From the NCBI GenBank assembly GCA_937907525.1, contig CALCIB010000182.1, positions 1-11,011 of the forward strand: 11,011 nt of DNA. Direction: 5' to 3'. The DNA is from an uncultured Planctomycetales bacterium (GTDB lineage: Bacteria > Planctomycetota > Planctomycetia > Isosphaerales > Isosphaeraceae). Shown piece by piece: positions 5,660-11,011 of this stretch; positions within the stretch are counted from its first letter, which is position 1; each line of letters opens with the position of its first letter. The notes below the pieces were generated by a model that was not told the DNA's origin, did not search any database, and worked only from the letters and a program-made list of their open reading frames with translations. A program made the translations under genes and the position numbers.

Positions 5660-7018
5660 GTGCCCATCGTCGCTCGTCGCGATTTCCTCAAGACCGCCTC
5701 CATCGGCCTGTTCGCCGGTTCGGTTTCGGGAAGGTCGTTCGGGGCCGAACTCGGCGTCGACGACGGCCCCTTCGCCAGCGACGACGACGCGATCCGCGAC
5801 GCGAGAAAAGCCGCCCTGGCCGCGCTCAAGCCCTCGCCGGCGGAACTCAAGCGCGGTTTGGAACTCCACGCCGACGCCCTCGTCTTCGAGTCCTACGGCT
5901 TCGCCCCCCGCGCGGCCGTCGACGGCGAGGCGTTCCAGGCCGCCGCCGACGCCGGCGCCTCGGAACAAGAACTGGTGGACTTGCGCGAGTCGATGTCGAT
6001 GTCCCGCCAGGCCGTCGACCCCGACGAGCGCCTCGAGTTCTTCAAGGCGTTCGACGCCGCCGGCGTCACCTGCATCTTTCAGAACGTCGGCGAGGAGGGG
6101 AACGAACCGCTTCGCCTGCTCGGCCGCCTCTCCCACTTCACCCGCGCCACCGACCTGCTGGGCGATTCGCTCCGCAAGGCCGTCCGCCCCGACGACGTCC
6201 GCGCCGCCAGGGCCGCCGGCCGCCGTTGCCTGGCCTTCACCACCAACGGCGTGCCGCTCGGCGGGCGGTTCGAGAACGTCCGCGACGAGTTCCGCGAGCT
6301 TCGCCTCTTCCGAGAACTCGGCGTGGGGATGATGCACCTGACCTACAACCGCCGCAACCCCCTGGGCGACGGCGCCGGCGAGCCCGGCGACGCCGGAATC
6401 AGCGACTTCGGCCGCCAGGCCATCGCCGAGATGAACCGCCTGGGCGTCATCGTCGACGTCGCCCACTCCGGCTGGCGCACCAGTCTGGAAGCCGCGAAGG
6501 CGTCGACCCGCCCCATGGTCGCCAGCCACGCGACCTGCCGCGGCGTCTACTCCCACTTCCGCGGCAAGCCCGACGCGGTCGGTCGCGCCATCGCGGAAAC
6601 CGGCGGCCTGGTCGGCGTCTGCTGCATCCCCCGCTTCCTCGGCGGCAAGGGCGACGTAACCGCCTTCCTCGACCACCTCGACCACGCCATCAAGACCTTC
6701 GGCTCCGAACACGTCGCCATCGGGACCGACGTCGCCCACGTCTCCCGCAACGACGCCGCCGAACGCGCCAAGGTCGGCAAGCGCCCCGACGGCCGCTCGT
6801 TCCTCGCCGCCGCCGGCCCCCGGTGGCAACACCTCTGGCCCGACGACCCCTACAAGACACCCCCCGGCGCCGAGAAAACCCTCGCCTGGACCAACTGGCC
6901 GTTGTTCACCGTCGGCCTCGTCCAGCGCGGCCATTCCGACGACGTCATCCGCCGCGTCCTCGGCCAGAACGTCCTCCGCGTCTGGGAGGCCAACCAAGCC
7001 GCCGCCGCCGACTGGTGA
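5660..7018 (+). CDS. Tat-exported M19-family (membrane dipeptidase-like) hydrolase
   Basis: This 452-residue protein belongs to the renal/membrane dipeptidase family (M19), zinc enzymes that cleave dipeptides. It begins with a twin-arginine signal, RRDFLKT (6-12), followed by a hydrophobic stretch, predicting folded export. Family landmarks are HAD (His70, Asp72), LGVGMMHLTYNRRNPLGDG (219-238), SDFGRQAIAEMNRLGVIVDVAHSG (248-271, His269), SHATCR (289-294, His290) and IGTDV (354-358). These supply most of the binuclear metal ligands. At the usual metal-bridging Glu (VEGG in mammalian enzymes) it appears to have TTNGV (194-198), as in some bacterial subgroups. I chose the GTG at 5660 because AGGAGG lies 7 nt upstream and it puts the Tat motif at residue 6; the in-frame starts upstream add 12-21 non-homologous-looking residues. 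The dipeptide substrate is unknown. Confidence 0.88.
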   Translation: MPIVARRDFLKTASIGLFAGSVSGRSFGAELGVDDGPFASDDDAIRDARKAALAALKPSPAELKRGLELHADALVFESYGFAPRAAVDGEAFQAAADAGASEQELVDLRESMSMSRQAVDPDERLEFFKAFDAAGVTCIFQNVGEEGNEPLRLLGRLSHFTRATDLLGDSLRKAVRPDDVRAARAAGRRCLAFTTNGVPLGGRFENVRDEFRELRLFRELGVGMMHLTYNRRNPLGDGAGEPGDAGISDFGRQAIAEMNRLGVIVDVAHSGWRTSLEAAKASTRPMVASHATCRGVYSHFRGKPDAVGRAIAETGGLVGVCCIPRFLGGKGDVTAFLDHLDHAIKTFGSEHVAIGTDVAHVSRNDAAERAKVGKRPDGRSFLAAAGPRWQHLWPDDPYKTPPGAEKTLAWTNWPLFTVGLVQRGHSDDVIRRVLGQNVLRVWEANQAAAADW

Positions 7019-7055
7019 CGCCTCGCCGACTGGACCTCGCGATCGGTATAATGTC

Positions 7056-7233
7056 CTTCCTCCCCTCGCGGGGGAAGGTGGCCCGAAGGGCCGGATGAGG
7101 GGGGGGCGAGCACGAAAACCCTCGGGATTCCGAGCCGCCTTGGGCCGGCTTTTCATCTCCCCCACGGCTTCTCTTGACGCCTCCCCCCTCATCTGACGCC
7201 TTCGGCGTCTGTCTTCCCCCGCGAGGGGGGAAG
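7056..7233. repeat. REPIN/MITE-like element, copy B (178 bp)
   Basis: It has the same architecture as copy A: a 22-nt left box (7056-7077, one base longer than in A) and a 21-nt right box (7213-7233). The left hairpin GGCCC-GAA-GGGCC is the same as in A. The right hairpin is GACGCC-TTC-GGCGTC (7195-7209), and the octamers ATGAGGGG (7095-7102) and CCCCTCAT (7185-7192) follow. The core shares GGGATTC, GCCGC and GGCTTTTC-like blocks with copy A. It lies between convergent genes and overlaps the last 45 bp of the glycosyltransferase gene. It could also act as a bidirectional terminator, which is inference. Confidence 0.85.
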
Positions 7234-8688
7234 ACCGTCCTCGACCTCGTAAACCCGGACCCTCCCCGACGCCGTCGCCTCGCGGACGCTCTCCGGGCGC
7301 TCGCGGACGAAGCGCTCCAGCGGCGAGGGGGCCGCGTTGACGTAAGGGTCGGATTCGATCAACAGATACGCTATACTGTATCGATCGATCGTCGCCGCGA
7401 CGGCGTCCGGGTCGGCGTCGGCGTCGCCGGGACGCTCCGACGTCGCAACCTCAAGCGCCCGTCGCCCGGAGCGGAGGAAGACCTCGCCGGGGTGCCGGGT
7501 CAACACCGGGCCCGGCCTCGGCGCGGTTCGGAGCCAGGTACACGCGGCGTCGAGATCCGGATCGCGGTCGGCCCGCGCGCGCCGCCCCGCCGTGGCGAGC
7601 GTGTAACCCGCGTAAGGCAAGGCCGCCGCCAACAACAGCGCCGACGCCCGCCGACGTCCGAGCCTCGCCAAACCCTCCGCCGCGCCGACCAGAAGCGCGG
7701 GGATGAGCGGGATCAGGAACCGGCCGGCCTCGGTGTAGGGCCAGACCAGAAGCACGGCGAGCGTCGACAGCCCGACCAACCCCGCCAGCCGTCGCCGACG
7801 GCCGCGGAGCGTCGCCAGCCACCCGGCCAGCACGACCCCCGAGACCGCCGCCGCCCAAACGAGCGCCACCCGCCGCGTCGCCGCCGAACGACCGAAGACC
7901 GTGGCGACCTCGACGACGGGCGCCGTCAACTGATCCGGGATCCGCTCCATGTGGAACAGGGCTTGCCGCGGCAACGTCGCCGGCAGGTCGCCCAGCGCGC
8001 GCGCGAGCAACCCCGCCTGGGTCCGCGTCGGATCGTCGCCCGCCACCGATTTCGACCAGGCCAGCCAGGGCGCGACCACGACCGCCAGCGCGACCGCCAG
8101 CCGCGCGAGCGCCCGCCGATCCCCGCGCCACGCCAGTTCCGCCATCACCGCCGCCGCCAGCGCGATCCCCGCCTGCCTCGTCAAGACGGCCGCCCCCAGC
8201 GTCGCGCCCAGGAGCAACCCGCGAGGCCGTCGCGAGGCCGCCATGAGCACCGCCAGCCACCCCAACAAGTGAAAAAGCGGCTCCGACTGAATTCCGCCGC
8301 CGGCGCGATCCCACGCCCAGTTCACCGCCAACGCCAAACCCAAAGCCAGCGCCGGCCCGCGCGGGTACGTCGACCGAAACCAACGCCAGGCGACGACCGT
8401 CGCGGCCACGTTGCACGCGATCGACGCGACCCGCGCCGCGCGGAACGAAACGCCGGTCAGACTCCAGACCGCCGCCAGCAGCGCCGGATATCCCGGCGGG
8501 AAGTGGGCGTGCCGAGGCGCGTCGGGGTGGTCGATCGCGCGATAGCCCCGCCCCTCCGCAAGCGACCGCGCCAGCACGGCGTAGCCCGCGCCGTCGCCCC
8601 TGGGAGGCGCGTCCAGGTCCGCCCTCGCCAGCGTCGCCGCCGCCGCGACCGAAGCCACGATCAATCCGTCGAGCCACCGCCGCCGCAT
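7189..8688 (-). CDS. Multi-pass membrane glycosyltransferase (GT39/ArnT-like)
   Basis: This 499-residue inner-membrane protein resembles polyprenyl-phosphate-sugar-dependent glycosyltransferases of the PMT/ArnT/GT39 type. After an N-terminal membrane anchor (8-22), the first periplasmic loop has GDGAGYAVLARSL (31-43) with the candidate catalytic Asp32, then HFPPGYPALL (62-71), both typical of the fold. Hydrophobic helices follow at about 85-102, 112-126, 138-150, 157-182, 194-210, 273-293, 301-317, 324-340 and 348-363, with SEPLFHLLGW (135-144), LTRQAG (169-174) and RFLIPLIP (323-330). A soluble C-terminal part (about 370-485) lies after the last helix. The ATG at 8688 has GGAGG 10 nt upstream and is followed at once by the membrane anchor. 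The last 14 residues ([14 protein letters not shown]) and the stop are encoded by repeat copy B. Acceptor and sugar are unknown. Confidence 0.85.
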   Translation of the reverse strand: MRRRWLDGLIVASVAAAATLARADLDAPPRGDGAGYAVLARSLAEGRGYRAIDHPDAPRHAHFPPGYPALLAAVWSLTGVSFRAARVASIACNVAATVVAWRWFRSTYPRGPALALGLALAVNWAWDRAGGGIQSEPLFHLLGWLAVLMAASRRPRGLLLGATLGAAVLTRQAGIALAAAVMAELAWRGDRRALARLAVALAVVVAPWLAWSKSVAGDDPTRTQAGLLARALGDLPATLPRQALFHMERIPDQLTAPVVEVATVFGRSAATRRVALVWAAAVSGVVLAGWLATLRGRRRRLAGLVGLSTLAVLLVWPYTEAGRFLIPLIPALLVGAAEGLARLGRRRASALLLAAALPYAGYTLATAGRRARADRDPDLDAACTWLRTAPRPGPVLTRHPGEVFLRSGRRALEVATSERPGDADADPDAVAATIDRYSIAYLLIESDPYVNAAPSPLERFVRERPESVREATASGRVRVYEVEDGLPPSRGKTDAEGVR

Positions 8689-8716
8689 CGTCCCGTCGCC
8701 TCCGTCGCCTCGAAAC

Positions 8717-8733
8717 CGATCCCGATTGGATCG
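8717..8733. promoter_or_regulatory. Inverted repeat CGATCC-N5-GGATCG, possible activator site
   Basis: A perfect 6-bp dyad with a 5-nt gap lies about 30 bp upstream of the sigma-54-like element, roughly -74 to -58 from the predicted start. Sigma-54 activators bind upstream dyads, although usually farther away. It lies in the divergent spacer, so it could instead act on the glycosyltransferase gene. Confidence 0.3.
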
Positions 8734-8764
8734 TCCCGCGACGTCCGGGGCAAGCCTCCGGCGC

Positions 8765-8780
8765 TGGCACGGCATGTGCG
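8765..8780 (+). promoter_or_regulatory. Sigma-54 (RpoN) promoter upstream of the CBS-YqjD-YqjE cluster
   Basis: TGGCACGGCATGTGCG contains an intact -24 element (TGGCACG) and the invariant GC of the -12 element. GG (8766-8767) and GC (8778-8779) are separated by exactly 10 nt, the strict spacing of sigma-54 promoters; the -12 block is GTGCG against consensus TTGCA/T. Transcription would start near 8791, giving a leader of about 53 nt before the ATG at 8844. Such a promoter needs an AAA+ enhancer-binding activator; none is in the window. Confidence 0.6.
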
Positions 8781-8843
8781 TAAACCCATTCCGTGGAGCG
8801 GCGCCGAGACGTCGCCGGGATCGTCCCAGGGAGTCCGCCGGAG

Positions 8844-9329
8844 ATGAGCGTCGACCCGAACGAAACGACCGCCGCCGCCGAGGCGTCCGAGGTCCTCTCC
8901 GCGGCCGACGTCATGACGCCCGCCGCGCGCACCTGCTCGCCGTTCAGCACCGTCACCGAGGCCGTGCTCTTCTTCAAGGAGCAAAACGCCGACGTCGTCC
9001 CGGTCGTCGACGCCGGCAAGCCGGTCGGCGTGGTGGTCGACCGCGACGTCGCCCTCGCCGTCCCCGACGTCCCCGACCTGGCCGAACGCCCGGTCTCCGA
9101 ACTAATGGTCCAGGACTTCCCCATCGTCCCGGCCGACGCCCACGTCGACCAGGTCCTCCAGACGATGTCCGCGGCCGCCGCCCGGCTGGCCCTGGTCGTC
9201 GACGCCGAGGGCCTGCTCGCCGGACTGATCTTCTGGCCCGCCCTGGCGCGACGGCTGGCGCTCGACGAGACCGCGCCGCCGCCTCGTCCAGTCGCCACCG
9301 ACCAAGACGGCGGAGCGATCCAACCGTGA
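8844..9329 (+). CDS. Two-CBS-domain protein
   Basis: This 161-residue soluble protein consists of a tandem CBS pair (Bateman module), which usually senses adenine nucleotides or related ligands. CBS1 spans about residues 19-75 (ADVMTPAARTCSPFSTVTEA, then VVPVVDAGKPVGVVVDRDVA). CBS2 spans about 84-140 (VSELMVQDFPIVPADAHVDQ, then LALVVDAEGLLAGLIFWPAL). The Asp of VVDRDVA (Asp69) sits where CBS domains contact ribose. No catalytic domain is attached, so it is probably a regulatory subunit. I chose the ATG at 8844 (AGGGAG 10 nt upstream), because the residues before it look non-coding. Its TGA overlaps the GTG of the next gene by 4 bp, implying translational coupling, so the neighbouring membrane proteins are its likely partners. 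Confidence 0.88.
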   Translation: MSVDPNETTAAAEASEVLSAADVMTPAARTCSPFSTVTEAVLFFKEQNADVVPVVDAGKPVGVVVDRDVALAVPDVPDLAERPVSELMVQDFPIVPADAHVDQVLQTMSAAAARLALVVDAEGLLAGLIFWPALARRLALDETAPPPRPVATDQDGGAIQP

Positions 9330-9868
9330 ACACCGACGAAATCGACGACATCCGCCGCCAGATGGCCCTGATCCGTCGCGACATCCACGTCGACGTCTCC
9401 GACGTCGTCGACGTGGTCGGCGAGGCCTTCGACTGGAGGGCGCCGATCCGAAACCACCCTTACGTCGCGCTCGGCGCCGGCCTGCTCGCGGGATACCTCC
9501 TGGTCCCCCGCAAGAAGACCGCGACGCCGCCGGCGCGACGGGCCGCCCCGGCGGTCCTCGCCGCGGCCGCCAACGGCGCGATCCCTCGGTCCCTGGCCGC
9601 CCGCGCCGAACCCCCGAGGGCCGCGAAGGCCGAGCCCTCCAAACCCGCGGGCCGCCGGCTCCTGGGATGGGTCGGAGGCATGATCTGGCCCCTGGTCAAC
9701 CAGTCGATCCAGTCCTACGCGGCCATGTGGCTGGAGGACCAGATCAAACAGCAAATGAATCCCGATCGTCGGCCCCCCGAGGAACCCGCCCCGCCCTCGT
9801 CGGCGGAGCGGTCGGCGGGGCCTTACCCCTACGACGTCGCGCCGGTTCGGATCGCCCGCTGGGGATGA
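9326..9868 (+). CDS. Membrane-anchored protein of unknown function (DUF883/DUF3618-like N-terminus)
   Basis: This 180-residue protein starts at a GTG overlapping the CBS gene stop (GTGA), with GGAG 10 nt upstream. Residues 1-40 form a charged helix (DEIDDIRRQMALIRRDIHVDV) followed by RNHPYVALGAGLLAGYLLVPRKK (42-64), a Gly-rich membrane segment. That layout of helix, then NHP-type turn and glycine-zipper helix, resembles the C-terminus of YqjD/ElaB-type proteins. An Ala/Pro-rich linker (65-108) leads to a second hydrophobic, amphipathic segment (LLGWVGGMIWPLVNQSIQSYAAMWL, about 112-136, given here by its span), then a Pro/Glu-rich tail. The C-terminal half is not recognised. A role with the CBS protein at the membrane is inferred from the overlap only. 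Confidence 0.75.
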   Translation: MNTDEIDDIRRQMALIRRDIHVDVSDVVDVVGEAFDWRAPIRNHPYVALGAGLLAGYLLVPRKKTATPPARRAAPAVLAAAANGAIPRSLAARAEPPRAAKAEPSKPAGRRLLGWVGGMIWPLVNQSIQSYAAMWLEDQIKQQMNPDRRPPEEPAPPSSAERSAGPYPYDVAPVRIARWG

Positions 9869-9920
9869 CCGCCGGCCGCGGCTGACGCCTCGAATCCCAC
9901 AAGTGAAAAGGAGCGCCGTC

Positions 9921-10256
9921 ATGGCTTCCACCACCGCCGACAAGGCCCGTGAATCGATGCAAGAAGCCCGCGACAAGGCCGGCGAGGCCGGCGAAACCGT
10001 CATGAACCGCGCCCGCGAGGTCGGCGAGACCGTCGCCAACCGCGCCCGCGAGACCGGCGAGGCCGCCATGAACCGCGCCCGCGAGGTCGGCGAGACCGCC
10101 TACAACCGCGCCCGCGACGTCTACGACCACGCCGGCGACTACGTCCAGCCCTACCGCCGATCGTTCGAGGACTCGATCACCTCGAACCCCGTGAAGGCCG
10201 TCGGCGTCGCCCTGCTCGTGGGAGTCTGCATCGGATGGCTCATCAAGCGTTCCTGA
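9921..10256 (+). CDS. YqjD/ElaB-like (DUF883) protein with 11-residue repeats
   Basis: This 111-residue protein has a long charged amphipathic helix and one C-terminal membrane anchor. Four consecutive 11-residue units of the pattern xNRAREVGETx occupy residues 28-71 (10002-10133 in DNA), preceded by a looser ARDKAGEAGET unit. The anchor SNPVKAVGVALLVGVCIGWLI (about 88-108) with a terminal KRS matches the glycine-rich C-terminus of the DUF883 family; E. coli YqjD and ElaB are inner-membrane anchored, bind ribosomes and rise in stationary phase. The 11-mer periodicity is also typical of LEA-type and lipid-binding helices. I chose the ATG at 9921 because AAGGAG lies 7 nt upstream. It is 52 bp after the previous gene and overlaps the next by 22 bp. 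Confidence 0.87.
   Translation: MASTTADKARESMQEARDKAGEAGETVMNRAREVGETVANRARETGEAAMNRAREVGETAYNRARDVYDHAGDYVQPYRRSFEDSITSNPVKAVGVALLVGVCIGWLIKRS
10002..10133 (+). repeat. Four tandem 33-bp repeats inside the DUF883-like gene
   Basis: Units at 10002-10034, 10035-10067, 10068-10100 and 10101-10133 each encode 11 residues. The invariant core is AACCGCGCCCGCGA; units 1 and 3 are nearly identical while unit 4 has drifted. The number of units may vary between strains through slippage. Confidence 0.9.
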
Positions 10257-10687
10257 ACCCCCGGATCCGCGCCGCCGCAACCGCCGGCGGCGCGTCCGAC
10301 GGTCTGATGGACGACGTCGGCTCGTTCGGCGGCGACCTGGCGGCCCTGGCGTCGCTGCAATCCCGACTCGCCGCGGCCGACGCCCGCGAGAGCCTCGCCA
10401 AGGCCGCGCCCGCCGTCGCCGGCCTGGCCCTGGCGGTCCTGCTGTGCGTCGCCGCGGCGGTCGTCGCCGCCGCGGGCCTGGCGCTCTGGATCGCCGAGCG
10501 CTACGCCGTCGCCACCTCGACGGCCCTGATGCTCGTCGGCCTGGGCGCCGCGGTCCTCGCCGCGATCCTCGGCGTCGTCTCCGCCCGCCTTCTCGGCTCC
10601 AGCGTCACGCCCTTTCGACGCTCCTCCGAGGAACTCGGACGCAACATCGCCTGGGTCAAAACCACCATCGCCCATAGCGGCCGGTGA
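10235..10687 (+). CDS. YqjE-like (DUF1469, holin-superfamily III type) membrane protein
   Basis: This 150-residue inner-membrane protein has a charged N-terminal helix (about 30-56, GDLAALASLQSRLAAADARE), two hydrophobic helices (about 58-84 and 93-118), and a short cytoplasmic tail. In the tail, FRRSSEELGRNIAWVK (127-142) is the characteristic end of DUF1469/YqjE proteins. Despite the holin label in some family names, E. coli YqjE is a housekeeping inner-membrane protein encoded next to YqjD, and the same DUF883-DUF1469 pair is found here. The ATG at 10235 overlaps the previous gene by 22 bp, with GGAG 11 nt upstream; a later in-frame ATG (residue 25) is the alternative start. A terminator-like hairpin follows. 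Confidence 0.85.
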   Translation: MAHQAFLNPRIRAAATAGGASDGLMDDVGSFGGDLAALASLQSRLAAADARESLAKAAPAVAGLALAVLLCVAAAVVAAAGLALWIAERYAVATSTALMLVGLGAAVLAAILGVVSARLLGSSVTPFRRSSEELGRNIAWVKTTIAHSGR

Positions 10688-10711
10688 TTGATCGATAAAT
10701 CCGAATCCCAG

Positions 10712-10750
10712 GACGAACGCCGCGACCCGCCGGGGCCCGCGGCGTTCGTC
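10712..10750 (+). terminator. 13-bp-stem hairpin ending the CBS-YqjD-YqjE cluster
   Basis: GACGAACGCCGCG (10712-10724) pairs perfectly with CGCGGCGTTCGTC (10738-10750) around a 13-nt GC-rich loop, 25 bp after the last stop codon. The tail is GTTTCAT, only weakly T-rich, similar to the hairpin at 4714. Position and strength make termination the likely role. Confidence 0.65.
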
Positions 10751-10753
10751 GTT

Positions 10754-10932
10754 TCATCCCGCGACCGCCCCGCGCATCGCCGCGCTGAGAACCACGGCGC
10801 CCGCCCACGCGCGATCCATCACCCTCCGCGGCGCGCCGCGCTCCAGCAAGACCCCCTCGCCCCCGACGCCAGGCGCGCCAGCGCGAAGAACACCCCCAGC
10901 AGGTAGCGCGGCACCGCGACCGCTTTGGACAT
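10754..10932 (-). pseudogene. Possible remnant of a small membrane-protein gene
   Basis: On the minus strand an ATG at 10932, with AGGGGG 6 nt upstream, opens a frame beginning MSKAVAVPRYLLGVFFALA, a plausible start of a small membrane protein. After 37 codons it stops at 10819, and its second half (GARGSCWSAARRGG) looks like out-of-frame sequence. In the +1 frame a more protein-like stretch (VLLERGAPRRVMDRAWAGA, then VVLSAAMRGAVAG) runs to a stop at 10754. One frameshift would join them into a protein of about 60 residues. The family is not recognised and this may be chance. Confidence 0.25.
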
Positions 10933-10954
10933 CCGCGTCCCCCTGAATCCTATC

Positions 10955-10992
10955 TCCGTCCCCTCTCCCACCGGGCTGACGACCCGACACTT
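10955..10992 (-). repeat. 38-bp dispersed repeat, right-edge copy
   Basis: This is a perfect inverted copy of 18-55. Its outer box CCGTCCCCTCTCCC matches the ends of the element at 2985-3168, followed by CGGG and CCCG around 7 nt. In orientation it is a left arm facing right, so an element may continue beyond the window end. It lies 22 bp upstream of the possible broken frame starting at 10932. Confidence 0.8.
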
Positions 10993-11011
10993 TTTCGCAA
11001 GCCGTCGCCAA

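Larger units (their letters stand above)
10688..11011. other. 324-bp region after the operon
   Basis: No intact gene is visible. It holds the hairpin at 10712-10750, a possible broken minus-strand reading frame (10754-10932) behind a good ribosome binding site, and the right-edge 38-bp repeat (10955-10992). Confidence 0.55.

Noticed and set aside
7451..10069. An 872-codon minus-strand frame spanning the glycosyltransferase and the CBS/YqjD cluster
   Set aside because: It is a product of high GC. It runs in another frame of the glycosyltransferase and antisense to three well-supported genes, with Gly/Arg-rich translation lacking any fold signature.
10002..10133. Possible CRISPR array because of regular 33-bp units
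   Set aside because: The units are contiguous without spacers, are in frame, and encode a periodic helix in a supported gene; no cas gene is nearby.
9744..10280. Regular hydrophobic repeats (GLADLAGAV-like) in a minus-strand frame
   Set aside because: They are the complement of the 33-bp repeats in the DUF883-like gene; the sense frame has the RBS, the anchor and the family match.
10235..10687. Phage holin indicating a prophage
   Set aside because: The holin label comes from the DUF1469 superfamily name; pairing with a YqjD-like gene and the absence of lysis or phage genes point to a housekeeping YqjE-type protein.
1..11011. tRNA, rRNA or riboswitch
   Set aside because: No cloverleaf, TTCGA-type T-loop with acceptor stem, conserved rRNA segment or known riboswitch core was recognised in the intergenic regions by eye.

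Overview
The window is very GC-rich with compact, mostly bacterial housekeeping genes, and looks like chromosomal DNA of a planctomycete, probably Isosphaeraceae-like (Singulisphaera/Paludisphaera/Aquisphaera type). This rests on the high GC, a PEP-CTERM protein, a Tat-exported M19 dipeptidase, a small unknown protein of a type I associate with planctomycetes, and abundant dispersed inverted repeats. The organism call is inference; no rRNA or other taxonomic marker is present.

Layout. Positions 86-2687 (minus strand) are an assimilatory sulfur operon: a siroheme/4Fe-4S sulfite reductase followed by an Fe-S APS/PAPS reductase (cysH), with a candidate sigma-70 promoter near 2777-2805. Positions 2688-3208 are non-coding and carry a 184-bp inverted-repeat element. 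A 99-residue unknown protein lies at 3209-3508 (minus). Next come a 176-bp REPIN/MITE-like element and gpmA (3938-4684, plus). A strong hairpin separates gpmA from a convergent PEP-CTERM exported protein (4779-5333, minus). A 326-bp divergent spacer leads to a Tat-exported M19 dipeptidase (5660-7018, plus). A second copy of the REPIN/MITE-like element lies between this gene and a convergent membrane glycosyltransferase (7189-8688, minus), whose last codons and stop come from the element.

The right end (8844-10687, plus) is a four-gene cluster: a two-CBS-domain protein, a 180-residue membrane protein, a YqjD/ElaB-like (DUF883) protein with 11-residue repeats, and a YqjE-like (DUF1469) protein. 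Overlaps of 4 and 22 bp tie the first two and last two genes together. A near-consensus sigma-54 promoter element (GG-N10-GC) lies just upstream and a 13-bp-stem hairpin just downstream. This suggests an RpoN-controlled envelope or stress module and is the most interesting gene-level observation.

The most interesting non-coding signal is the repeat system. The two ~177-bp elements have 21-nt terminal boxes, and the variable hairpin next to each box changes sequence while keeping perfect pairing. A different element at 2985-3168 shares a 14-nt terminal box with a perfect 38-bp inverted repeat found at both edges of the window. No CRISPR, tRNA, rRNA, transposase or phage gene is visible.
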